Shown: positions 1 to 5,879 of the stretch, piece after piece
How positions within the stretch are numbered: the stretch's first letter is position 1
Layout of the letters: each line of letters starts with the position of its first letter
NCBI GenBank assembly: GCA_002710495.1
Contig: PAKE01000002.1
Location: forward strand, 1-6,227
From: Flavobacteriales bacterium
GTDB taxonomy: Bacteria > Bacteroidota > Bacteroidia > Flavobacteriales > BACL11
Reading direction: 5' to 3'
Length of the DNA: 6,227 bases
Made by a program: the position numbers and the translations under genes
Notes under the pieces: generated by a model
The model's input: only the letters and a program-made list of their open reading frames with translations
The model's database searches: none
What the model was told of the DNA's origin: nothing

Positions 1-1432
1 ATATAGAGTTATTTATGTCTTCCAAAGATGTAGATTGACACTCAAGATTACAATCATTTATTGATGAATATTGTCCATTCCCTGTTCCAGGATCAAAACA
101 ATTACCCTGTCCATCACAATCCCAACTTTCTGGGACAGAAGTAAAACATGAAGTTGTAGTCGTATTAGTCATAAATGGTTCTAAAGCAATAATACCAGGA
201 TAATTACATTCGTATCTGAACCCTTTATGACTTTGTGCATTATAAGGACCCCAAATAATATTATCCAAAGAATCAACCTCATACATAACTCCTGCTCCAC
301 CTTGTCCTCCAGATGCATTCACATACACATTTCCATTTGACATTCTATCAGATGCAGACTGTCCAGAAGCAGAATAAGCACATTCATATCGTGTAGTATA
401 AGATAATGGTCCAAAAGCTTGACCGGGAGTTCTTAAATAAGTATTTGTTGCAGCGTCCCATGGAGTTTCAATACCATCAATTGCAGATTGAGAATTACTC
501 ACTCCACTATTGTTAAATACCTGTAGGAATCCTCCATTTGGTCTTCCATCATCTGTAATCCATCTAGCATCATGTACTGCATTATCAATAATCTGAGATC
601 CAGACATACCGTAATTTGATGGATTCCCCCATCTATATAATATATCACCTCCCATGCCTGAATTTCCACCAGAATGTGAAGCTGCCTCAGCAACTGTTGT
701 ACTATGATCAATAATAAATATCTCAGAAGCATGTCTTGACGAAAATACAATCTGATCGAGATCTTCATTATAATCTACTCCATTCACATGAAACCAATCT
801 CCACCTCCACCACCAGGACCACCTCCTGAAGACTGAATCATATTAATGTCAATAAGTTCTGGATGATCAGAAATATTAGCAACATAATTTGGTTTACTTG
901 GATCAACATCCTGACACATATGATCCCACATATGCCATTCCCATACAATAGAAGCTCCTCCATTACCATCATCTTCTAACTCAATAAAATGAGTTGGCCA
1001 TTTATCTGAGTTTGTACTATAACCGGCAGCACTTACCTCAGCAGCTGTCTTAACTTCCCAAGCGGTAATCAAAACATTATCTCCAACTAAAGTCAAATCA
1101 TGATGACTTAATGTAGAATCAGTTGAATAGATAAAATCCCATACTACAGATCCATCTGGAGCAATTTCTTGCACTCTACCACCCTCCGCTGCTCCACCTA
1201 AAATATTTCCATTATTCTTAGTTCCTCTTATTAAATTCCCATTCTCTTTTAATTGAACAGCATAGTTACATTCTGTATTTAGATTCCAAGTATGCGCTAT
1301 ATTCTCATTTTCATCAATTAGATAAGTTGTCTGATCTCCAGCTTTATTATAAAGAGCAAATCCATTGAAAGATTGTGAATAACCAATTTGCATTGATAAT
1401 ATTAAAGTTAAAATTGTAATAGTGTTTTTCAT
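1..1432 (-). CDS. Secreted arylsulfotransferase-like (ASST) beta-propeller protein, C-terminus cut by window edge
   Basis: The frame stays open from the ATG at 1430-1432 to the left edge, giving 477 visible codons. Residues 1-20 form a signal peptide (MKNTITILTLILSMQIGYSQ). The body resembles secreted ASST-family propellers: an opening strand set with TTYLIDENENIAHTW (35-49) and LKENGNLIRGT (61-71), then HHD at 110-112, WEWHMWDH (164-171), DWFHVNGVDYNEDLDQIV (212-229), SSRHASEIFIIDH (231-243), YRWGNP (266-271) and HDARW (287-291). The recurring histidines are candidates for the catalytic site. A Gly-rich stretch (203-211) precedes the second His block. Residues 437-465 form a Cys-rich segment (WDCDGQGNCFDPG and later DC, EC) often seen just before T9SS sorting domains. 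The frame is cut at SLEDINNSI, where a type A sorting domain would be expected to begin, so about 70 residues are probably missing. Family knowledge: ASST enzymes move sulfate between phenolic compounds, but many Bacteroidetes members are uncharacterised. Substrate and activity here are unknown. Confidence 0.82.
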   Translation of the reverse strand, partial: MKNTITILTLILSMQIGYSQSFNGFALYNKAGDQTTYLIDENENIAHTWNLNTECNYAVQLKENGNLIRGTKNNGNILGGAAEGGRVQEIAPDGSVVWDFIYSTDSTLSHHDLTLVGDNVLITAWEVKTAAEVSAAGYSTNSDKWPTHFIELEDDGNGGASIVWEWHMWDHMCQDVDPSKPNYVANISDHPELIDINMIQSSGGGPGGGGGDWFHVNGVDYNEDLDQIVFSSRHASEIFIIDHSTTVAEAASHSGGNSGMGGDILYRWGNPSNYGMSGSQIIDNAVHDARWITDDGRPNGGFLQVFNNSGVSNSQSAIDGIETPWDAATNTYLRTPGQAFGPLSYTTRYECAYSASGQSASDRMSNGNVYVNASGGQGGAGVMYEVDSLDNIIWGPYNAQSHKGFRYECNYPGIIALEPFMTNTTTTSCFTSVPESWDCDGQGNCFDPGTGNGQYSSINDCNLECQSTSLEDINNSI

Positions 1433-1458
1433 CTCTTTTTTAATTAGTTTCTAGTTTA

Positions 1459-1466
1459 CAAATATA
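1459..1466 (-). promoter_or_regulatory. Bacteroidetes -7 box for the ASST-like gene
   Basis: The minus strand reads TATATTTG, an exact TAnnTTTG match, 26 nt before the ATG at 1432. No TTG was found at the usual spacing upstream; the nearest, at 1495-1497, is about 28 nt away, which is too far. The box lies in the only sizeable gap of the minus-strand gene run downstream of the sigma gene. This suggests the ASST-like gene can be transcribed independently of the YHYH gene upstream. Confidence 0.5.
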
Positions 1467-1477
1467 AATAAAGTAGT

Positions 1478-1509
1478 ATAGAAAGATCACTTAACAATAA
1501 TCTTTCTAT
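1478..1509 (-). terminator. Candidate weak terminator or attenuator, 10-bp inverted repeat
   Basis: Perfect 10-bp arms (ATAGAAAGAT at 1478-1487 and ATCTTTCTAT at 1500-1509) flank a 12-nt loop. On the minus strand the first arm is the last codons of the YHYH gene and the stop codon falls at the loop edge. The second arm is followed by a T-rich stretch (ACTACTTTATTTATATTT). The stem has few G/C pairs, so strength is doubtful. Position, perfect symmetry and T-rich tail fit an intrinsic terminator or partial attenuator ahead of the ASST-like gene. Confidence 0.42.
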
Positions 1510-2569
1510 CAATATCACCATTTTTATAAATATAGAATAACGGGATATTATATTTTTCACTTGTTTTTTTACCTGAAATATCTACAATATCTACTAGTGT
1601 TCTATCTAATACCTTGTCAATATTAATTACAGAAGTAGGAGACGCTACATAAGGAGTGCAATTAGAAGGTATTGTAGCATGTCCTGATTGAGGACCTAAA
1701 TTACCACTTCCTTGCGCAATACCATAATAATATGGTCCAGGAGTATATGGATAAACTGGATCTAGATTAGCATCAATAGTTACAAAATAAGCATAAATAC
1801 CATTCGGATATTCAGGGGTAATACAGTACCTACCATTATATTCATCTAAATCTGCTGAACCACTTATATACTCATGGTCTTCAAGATAATAACCTAATGG
1901 ATATTGGTTTAAAGTAGGACCATTAGTTCTACTTGAGATATTCTTTAATTGATAAGACGACTCCATTCGTTTAATAGCTCCAGTACCATTTGTATTTGCA
2001 TAACCATAGGCTCCATATATAGGAAAGTTATCAAATGCATAACCAATAATTGGTGAATGATTTTGATTATCTGAATCATCATATAAACATGTCGGATTTA
2101 CATGGTGATGATATTCTCCATTAGGAGCCGGATGCCCCAAACAATCATCAAAAGAAACCCCCTCAAAGTATAATGCATTTTGATTCCAAACCCCTTGATT
2201 ATTATATGACATACCATCTTCTGCATTAAAAATTGAAACTCCATTACTCCAAACTCCAGTATGCCCCATTGGTGCTTTTGTTTTATTACCAGTATTCTCT
2301 TGAGGATTAAGACTTATTTTAAAAACAAAATTCTGATTAGCAGGTTGATTAGGATTTTGTGACCAAGGACCAATATCATATCCTGGAATACAGCTACAAC
2401 TAACATACACATCCGTTGATGTGTAGCAAACATCCTGCACATTAGTTAAATAATTAGGAAAAGATGGATTAGTAGCTCCATTTAGATTTAATATCCAAGA
2501 TGTTATTTCAGGACCTTGAGCAAAACCAATCATTGGCAAGAAAAGTAATATTTGTAGTAGTTTCTTCAT
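1487..2569 (-). CDS. Secreted YHYH-domain protein with short T9SS C-terminal sorting signal
   Basis: This is a 360-residue protein with a signal peptide at 1-18 (MKKLLQILLFLPMIGFAQ). The YHYH domain is recognised by GEYHHHVNPTCLYDD (151-165), SPIIGYAFDNFPIYGAYG (172-189), and DLDEYNGRYCITPEYPNGIY (240-259). Cysteines at 48, 58, 60, 143, 161, 249 and 304 suggest extracytoplasmic disulfides. The C-terminus (about 315-360: LVDIVDISGKK, then PLFYIYKNGDIDRKIIVK) matches a short T9SS sorting-domain variant of the type DVLGRE...PLFYIYDDGTVEKK common in marine Flavobacteria, so the protein is probably exported to the cell surface or medium. The function of YHYH proteins is not established; the His cluster could bind metal, which is my inference. 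The ATG at 2569 lies 6 bp after the CpxP-like gene's stop, so co-transcription and translational coupling are likely. The C-terminal sorting call is less certain than the YHYH call. Confidence 0.85.
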   Translation of the reverse strand: MKKLLQILLFLPMIGFAQGPEITSWILNLNGATNPSFPNYLTNVQDVCYTSTDVYVSCSCIPGYDIGPWSQNPNQPANQNFVFKISLNPQENTGNKTKAPMGHTGVWSNGVSIFNAEDGMSYNNQGVWNQNALYFEGVSFDDCLGHPAPNGEYHHHVNPTCLYDDSDNQNHSPIIGYAFDNFPIYGAYGYANTNGTGAIKRMESSYQLKNISSRTNGPTLNQYPLGYYLEDHEYISGSADLDEYNGRYCITPEYPNGIYAYFVTIDANLDPVYPYTPGPYYYGIAQGSGNLGPQSGHATIPSNCTPYVASPTSVINIDKVLDRTLVDIVDISGKKTSEKYNIPLFYIYKNGDIDRKIIVK

Positions 2570-2575
2570 AAAAAT

Positions 2576-2989
2576 TTATTTCTTTCTTTGAATGAAAAAT
2601 GAGTTTTCTCCAATTAAAATTCTAAACTCTTCCTTTTGAGAAGAATTACATATTTTCATAATATCATTAATATGGTCTTTATTTATCCTTTCAATATCTG
2701 TATAAATATTGGAAATTAGAGATAGTGATGAATCATTATCAGCAAGAAAATATGATTCTCTTAAATTATATAACTCATTGTTAGCTTTACGCATCAAATA
2801 CCTATGATCTTTAATCAGAAGGTCATACTCTGATATTTGTTCATCATCAAAATGCAACGATTCAATGATCATATCCCTTGGACCACCTTTTTTTGATGAA
2901 TTTCCTTGATTAAAAGATAACCACATAAAAGTTAAATTAATTAATATCAAAACACCAATAATAATAATATAGAACCTTTGTTTATTCAT
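2576..2989 (-). CDS. Membrane-anchored CpxP/Spy-like (Metal_resist-type) periplasmic protein
   Basis: This 137-residue protein has a short cytoplasmic N-terminus, one membrane segment (about 6-26), a flexible Ser/Lys/Gly linker (30-38) and a helical periplasmic part. The helical part shows the CpxP/Spy/Metal_resist pattern: LHFDDEQISEY (45-55, like the family's L-x-x-x-x-x-Q motif), DHRYLMRKANNEL (61-73), and near the end SSQKEEFRIL (116-125), resembling the second LTPEQxxxF motif. Family members sense periplasmic misfolding or metal stress, or act as chaperones. In Bacteroidetes similar proteins often sit beside an ECF sigma gene as co-regulators. Its ATG lies inside the last codons of the upstream 80-residue gene (8-bp overlap, ATGAATAA), so the two are probably translationally coupled. 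There is no obvious metal-binding cluster (His 46, 62, 106; Cys 114), so a role in metal sensing specifically is not shown. Confidence 0.72.
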   Translation of the reverse strand: MNKQRFYIIIIGVLILINLTFMWLSFNQGNSSKKGGPRDMIIESLHFDDEQISEYDLLIKDHRYLMRKANNELYNLRESYFLADNDSSLSLISNIYTDIERINKDHINDIMKICNSSQKEEFRILIGENSFFIQRKK

Positions 2990-3224
2990 AGATTAAATAA
3001 TTTACAGGAAAATCAACTATATTTATAGATACTAAATTAGTATCCACAGAGAGATTAAAAGAAAAAACATTAAATGCAATTAATAAAAGAATACATGCAG
3101 CATAAGTGTAAACTAAAGGCGGTTGTATTTTATTATTGTTAATTCTCTCAAGAATCTTATAATAAAGATAATCCGGAGGACTAACTTTTTTAATTGTGTT
3201 TAATATTTCTAATTTATCTTGCAT
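2982..3224 (-). CDS. Small single-span membrane protein, putative anti-sigma factor
   Basis: This 80-residue protein has a cytoplasmic N-terminus of about 36 residues containing LEILNTIKKVSPPDYLYYKI and ERI, one hydrophobic helix (about 37-57, VYTYAACILLLIAFNVFSF) and a periplasmic tail of about 23 residues. The SPP-x-x-LYxKIxxRI pattern before a single helix is what I associate with small Bacteroidetes proteins encoded directly after ECF sigma genes. By position and topology it would hold the sigma factor at the membrane. It lacks the HxxxCxxC zinc motif of classical ZAS anti-sigma factors; its only cysteine (44) is in the membrane segment. It begins 35 bp after the sigma gene and overlaps the CpxP-like gene by 8 bp. 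The function is inferred from context, not from a recognised domain. Confidence 0.6.
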   Translation of the reverse strand: MQDKLEILNTIKKVSPPDYLYYKILERINNNKIQPPLVYTYAACILLLIAFNVFSFNLSVDTNLVSINIVDFPVNYLIYE

Positions 3225-3235
3225 ACATTAAGTTT

Positions 3236-3260
3236 GACGATTATTAAATTTAATTCCTTC
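3236..3260 (-). promoter_or_regulatory. Possible ECF-type promoter before the putative anti-sigma gene (GAAG-N17-CGTC)
   Basis: The minus strand reads GAAG (3257-3260), 17 nt, then CGTC (3236-3239), followed by AAACTTAATGT and the ATG at 3224. ECF promoters in many bacteria pair a GAAC-like -35 with a CGTC-like -10 at 16-17 nt. The same layout occurs before the sigma gene. The -35 match is imperfect, so this is only a candidate. Confidence 0.3.
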
Positions 3261-3769
3261 TATTTTTTAATTAAAGCATCTAACTTCTTCTTTGCTCTAT
3301 TAAATAATGATTCAACAGCTTTAATAGATATTTTCATGATTTCAGATACCTCTTTATAAGTTCTATTTTCAATTTTTAATAAGATAATAACTGCTCTATA
3401 ATCTTCTGGCAATCTATTAATACAACTATAAATCTCCTGTATTTTTTCTTTAGATTCTAATAATACGCCAGGGTGATTAAAATCAGAAAATTTAGTTTGA
3501 GATACTTGATCTATAGATATCCCATCATTGATAAAATTTCTTTTAAATCGTTTTTTAGCTTTTAAATAGTCTAATGACTTGTTAATAGCAATTCGGTATA
3601 TCCATGTCTCAATCTTAGATTCATGTCTAAAAATAGACATTTTTTTAAAAACTGCAAGAAATACATCTTGAGTGATTTCTTCTGCATATTCTTTATTACC
3701 GCAGTAATTTAAGGCTAAATTATATACAAGGGTTTTATGTTTGTCGTAAAAAGACTTTGGATCACTCAT
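3260..3769 (-). CDS. ECF-family RNA polymerase sigma-70 factor
   Basis: This 169-residue protein has typical two-domain ECF architecture. Sigma region 2 spans about 5-74, with YNLALNYCGNKEYAEEITQD (16-35), VFLAVFKKMSIFRHESKIETWIYRIAINKSLDYLK following it. Region 4 spans about 107-162, with INRLPEDYRAVIILLKIEN (117-135) and the helix-turn-helix YKEVSEIMKISIKAVESLFNRAKKKL. The linker (75-106) is short and Asp/Ser-rich, with no region 3. The factor would direct RNA polymerase to a small regulon, probably including this operon, and be held inactive by the membrane protein encoded next. The ATG at 3769 is chosen because MSDPKSFYDKHK leads directly into region 2. The mazG stop is only 18 bp upstream, so read-through from mazG is possible alongside a local promoter. 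Confidence 0.93.
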   Translation of the reverse strand: MSDPKSFYDKHKTLVYNLALNYCGNKEYAEEITQDVFLAVFKKMSIFRHESKIETWIYRIAINKSLDYLKAKKRFKRNFINDGISIDQVSQTKFSDFNHPGVLLESKEKIQEIYSCINRLPEDYRAVIILLKIENRTYKEVSEIMKISIKAVESLFNRAKKKLDALIKK

Positions 3770-3778
3770 TTATAATCT

Positions 3779-3803
3779 GACGATATATTAACCTACATCA
3801 TTC
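3779..3803 (-). promoter_or_regulatory. Possible autoregulatory ECF promoter before the sigma gene (GAAT-N17-CGTC)
   Basis: On the minus strand GAAT (3800-3803) and CGTC (3779-3782) are separated by 17 nt, overlapping the last codons and stop of mazG. The sigma ATG follows 9 nt after CGTC. The block ATCGTCA with a similar A/T tail recurs before the next gene. The short distance to ATG would give a leader of only a few bases. Candidate only. Confidence 0.3.
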
Positions 3804-4576
3804 GACACATAGTACTTTTCTTTTGCTTTTTCCCAGAAAACATCCATTTCAGAAAGTTTCATATCAGAAAGATCTAACCCTTCTTTAGTAATCATTTTTT
3901 CCATAATTTGGAAGCGTTTAATGAAACGTTTATTAGTTCTCTCCAAAGCATCTTCAGGGTTTACATCGATAAACCGAGCATAGTTAGTGAGTGCAAAAAG
4001 TACATCTCCAAATTCAGATTCTATTCTATCTTGATTTCCTTTTTCCACCTCATCCTTAAGCTCCTCTATCTCTTCCAAAACTTTATCCCAAACTTGATCT
4101 TTATTATCCCAATCAAAACCTATTCCTCTTACTTTTTCCTGTATTCTGAAAGATTTTACAATTGCAGGTAAAGATTTCGGGACTCCTTCCAAAACAGATT
4201 TCTTTCCCTCTTTTAGTTTAAGTTTCTCCCAGTTCTTTTTCACCTCTACTTCATCTTTAACTTTAACATCTCCATAAATATGAGGATGTCTGTGAATTAA
4301 CTTATCGCATACATTATTTATAACATCTGAAATATCAAAATCCTTTGTTTCAGACGCGATACGAGAATAAAACACAATATGAAGTAATAAATCTCCTAAC
4401 TCTTTTTTTATTTCTTCCATGTCTTTCTCTAAAATTGCATCAGAAAGTTCGTACATTTCTTCAATAGTGAGGTATCGCAAACTATCCATAGTTTGTTTTT
4501 TATCCCAAGGACATTCTTCTCTTAACTCGTCCATTATAGTAATAAGTCTTGAAAAAGCATCTGTTTTTGTTCTCAT
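3788..4576 (-). CDS. mazG: Nucleoside triphosphate pyrophosphohydrolase MazG
   Basis: This is a full-length, two-domain MazG of 262 residues that hydrolyses (d)NTPs to NMP and pyrophosphate, a cytoplasmic house-cleaning enzyme. Domain 1 has CPWD (22-25), the metal-binding EExxE (E39, E40, E43) with ELGDLLL (59-65), and KLIHRHPHIYGDV (92-104). Domain 2 has EKVRGIGFDW (147-156), EEIEELKDE (168-176), EFGDVLFA (188-195), the PEDALERTNKRFIKRF region (207-222), and SEMDVFWEKAK (242-252). I place the start at the ATG at 4574-4576. The frame can be extended upstream to a TTG at 4594, but that TTG is part of the -7 promoter box TAAATTTG, so it cannot be the true start. It is transcribed towards the ECF sigma gene with only 18 bp between them. 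No functional link to the stress module is evident beyond possible co-transcription. Confidence 0.95.
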   Translation of the reverse strand: MRTKTDAFSRLITIMDELREECPWDKKQTMDSLRYLTIEEMYELSDAILEKDMEEIKKELGDLLLHIVFYSRIASETKDFDISDVINNVCDKLIHRHPHIYGDVKVKDEVEVKKNWEKLKLKEGKKSVLEGVPKSLPAIVKSFRIQEKVRGIGFDWDNKDQVWDKVLEEIEELKDEVEKGNQDRIESEFGDVLFALTNYARFIDVNPEDALERTNKRFIKRFQIMEKMITKEGLDLSDMKLSEMDVFWEKAKEKYYVSNDVG

Positions 4577-4591
4577 AGAAATTATTTTACG

Positions 4592-4599
4592 CAAATTTA
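4592..4599 (-). promoter_or_regulatory. Bacteroidetes -7 box for mazG
   Basis: The minus strand reads TAAATTTG (TAnnTTTG), 15 nt before the mazG ATG at 4576. No TTG sits at the usual spacing upstream. It faces away from the -7 box of the plus-strand gene 20 bp away, so the two promoters overlap upstream of each other. Confidence 0.55.
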
Positions 4600-4619
4600 G
4601 TTAATCCTAACAATTGATG

Positions 4620-4627
4620 TATTTTTG
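4620..4627 (+). promoter_or_regulatory. Bacteroidetes -7 box for the NqrM-like gene
   Basis: TATTTTTG (TAnnTTTG) lies 18 nt before the ATG at 4646. The -33 position would fall around 4597-4600 (TTAG), at most a poor match, inside the opposing mazG -7 box. The arrangement implies the two divergent promoters cannot both be fully occupied at once. Confidence 0.5.
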
Positions 4628-4645
4628 CAGTCAATTAATTAAATT

Positions 4646-4855
4646 ATGGGGCAATTCTTACCACTATTTCTTATAACAATCGGATTTTTAGTATTTGTAT
4701 TTGCCGGAATAGGAATTAAAATCCTTTTGAAAAAAAATGGCGAGTTCTCTGGAACTTGCGCAAGTCAGAATCCTCTTCTAAATAAAGAAGGTGAAGCTTG
4801 TGGATTTTGTGGTGCATTACCAGAAGAAAAATGTAAGAATGAGGAAACAAAATAG
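4646..4855 (+). CDS. nqrM: Small four-cysteine membrane protein, probable NqrM-like Na+-NQR maturation factor
   Basis: This 69-residue protein has one N-terminal membrane helix (about 5-28, LPLFLITIGFLVFVFAGIGI), then a basic step (KILLKKNGEF) and a soluble tail with four cysteines: C38 in FSGTCAS, C52 and C55 in ACGFCG, and C63 in PEEKCK. NqrM (DUF539 in proteobacteria) has the same layout: one helix, then a G-S/T-C segment and a CxC...C cluster. It is needed for iron-centre assembly in Na+-translocating NADH:quinone reductase, and its gene usually sits beside apbE. Here the neighbour is apbE, converging with a 4-bp gap. Sequence identity to proteobacterial NqrM is low by eye, so the symbol is tentative; databases may call it a membrane or secreted protein. 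It is shorter and richer in cysteine than CcoS, which I rejected. It is the only intact plus-strand gene and has its own -7 box. Confidence 0.6.
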   Translation: MGQFLPLFLITIGFLVFVFAGIGIKILLKKNGEFSGTCASQNPLLNKEGEACGFCGALPEEKCKNEETK

Positions 4856-4859
4856 ATTT

Positions 4860-5846
4860 CTATTCTGGAATCTCTAGGTTTTCTGTAGAAAAGGTTTGCC
4901 AATCTCCTTGTTGATCAGAATAAATAATATATACTTTTAATTCAGAATGTGAATTTGCAAACTCCTTACTCTTTTTTATTCCCATTGCCATAAATGCAGT
5001 TGCATATGCATCAGAAAGCATACAAGAAGGATGAATTACAGTCACTGACAACATCCTGTTTTTTGCAAAATATCCTGTTTTAGTACTGATTGTATGAGAA
5101 TATTTAACTCCATCTATTTCTTTAAATTTTCTATAATTACCTGATGTTGCTAATGAGGAATTCTTTAATGGTAATATTATCTGATATCCTTGAGATTCTT
5201 CCTCATTCTCAATTGGTTTATCAATTCCAATTAACCAAATTTTATTTTCAGAATTTACACCATTTGCTTTTAACTCTCCTCCAATCTCTACTAAGTAATC
5301 TTTTATTCCTTTACTTTCTAAAAATAACGCAACAACATCAACAGAGTATCCTTGCGCAATGGAATTAAAATCTAATTGCATTCCTTTAGGTAAAAGTAAA
5401 CTATCATTAAGAATCTTAATCTTTGAGAAATCAACTAGATCCAATCTTCTTTTCACCTCAACACTATCTATTTCAGAAAGATTATCTTCAAATCCAAAAC
5501 CCCAATAATTACTTAGAGGAGCAATGGAACAATCAAACATCCCTTCGCTTTCCTGATAAACTTTTTCAGCAGCATAAAATACTTCTTCAAAAAAAATATC
5601 TACTGTTAATTTTTCTCCTTTATTTAATCTGGAAATTAAAGAATATTCTTTATAAGTAGAAAGAGAAGAATCTATCTCCAAAAGTAAACTATCTACCTGT
5701 TGTTTGTAATCTTTACCTCCTTCTGAAATATACTGTATATGATAAAATGTTCCTTGAGTTTCTCCAGTATTTTTCACTAAGATATCTGTAACTCTTGAAG
5801 AACAAGCAGAAAATAAGAACGCAAAAGAGATGAGAATATATTTCAT
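4860..5846 (-). CDS. apbE: FMN transferase ApbE, lipoprotein
   Basis: This 328-residue ApbE transfers FMN from FAD onto Thr/Ser of periplasm-facing targets such as NqrB/NqrC or RnfD/RnfG. Residues 1-14 form a signal sequence ending in the lipobox FSAC with Cys15 as the lipidation site, so it is a membrane lipoprotein on the periplasmic side. Family motifs in order: TGETQGTFYHIQY (27-39), SLSTYKEYSLISRLN (61-75), APLSNYWGFG (109-118), LDFNSIAQGYSVD (158-170, the usual DxGxIAKGY block in its Bacteroidetes form), LVEIGGELKANG (185-196), ATSGNYRKF (233-241), YSHTISTKTGY (249-259), and SDAYATAFMAMG (278-289), whose D279 and T283 match the Mg-binding pair. Length is normal. It converges on the nqrM-like gene and diverges from a DUF1801 remnant; no nqr or rnf structural gene is visible. 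The target is therefore inferred, most likely Na+-NQR. Confidence 0.93.
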   Translation of the reverse strand: MKYILISFAFLFSACSSRVTDILVKNTGETQGTFYHIQYISEGGKDYKQQVDSLLLEIDSSLSTYKEYSLISRLNKGEKLTVDIFFEEVFYAAEKVYQESEGMFDCSIAPLSNYWGFGFEDNLSEIDSVEVKRRLDLVDFSKIKILNDSLLLPKGMQLDFNSIAQGYSVDVVALFLESKGIKDYLVEIGGELKANGVNSENKIWLIGIDKPIENEEESQGYQIILPLKNSSLATSGNYRKFKEIDGVKYSHTISTKTGYFAKNRMLSVTVIHPSCMLSDAYATAFMAMGIKKSKEFANSHSELKVYIIYSDQQGDWQTFSTENLEIPE

Positions 5847-5850
5847 CTGG

Positions 5851-5858
5851 CAAATGTA
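5851..5858 (-). promoter_or_regulatory. -7 box immediately before apbE, suggesting a leaderless transcript
   Basis: The minus strand reads TACATTTG (TAnnTTTG) with only CCAG between it and the ATG at 5846. If it works as a -7 element, transcription would begin at or within a few bases of the start codon. No TTG is seen at the normal -33 spacing. Confidence 0.45.
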
Positions 5859-5867
5859 AATATTTAA

Positions 5868-5875
5868 TATATTTG
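5868..5875 (+). promoter_or_regulatory. -7 box before the decayed DUF1801 gene
   Basis: TATATTTG (TAnnTTTG) lies 4 nt (AAGA) before the former start codon position at 5880. It mirrors the apbE box on the other strand, with 9 bp between the two boxes. The signal is still intact although the gene downstream is broken. Confidence 0.4.
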
Positions 5876-5879
5876 AAGA

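Noticed and set aside
499..768. Open 89-codon frame on the minus strand inside the ASST-like gene
   Set aside because: It is in a different frame of a clear ASST-like coding sequence and its translation is low-complexity with no recognisable features.
3908..4604. Two plus-strand open frames opposite mazG
   Set aside because: They lie antisense to well-conserved MazG motifs and have no start signals or family resemblance.
4646..4855. CcoS-type cbb3 oxidase maturation protein
   Set aside because: The four-cysteine tail does not fit CcoS, and apbE rather than cco genes is adjacent.
4851..4864. Palindrome AATAGA-TT-TCTATT containing both convergent stop codons, considered as a bidirectional terminator
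   Set aside because: A 2-nt loop and six weak pairs cannot form a useful hairpin; it follows from two TAG stops facing each other.
5144..5659. Two plus-strand open frames opposite apbE
   Set aside because: They are antisense shadows of conserved ApbE motifs, rich in Leu/Gln from A/T-rich codons.
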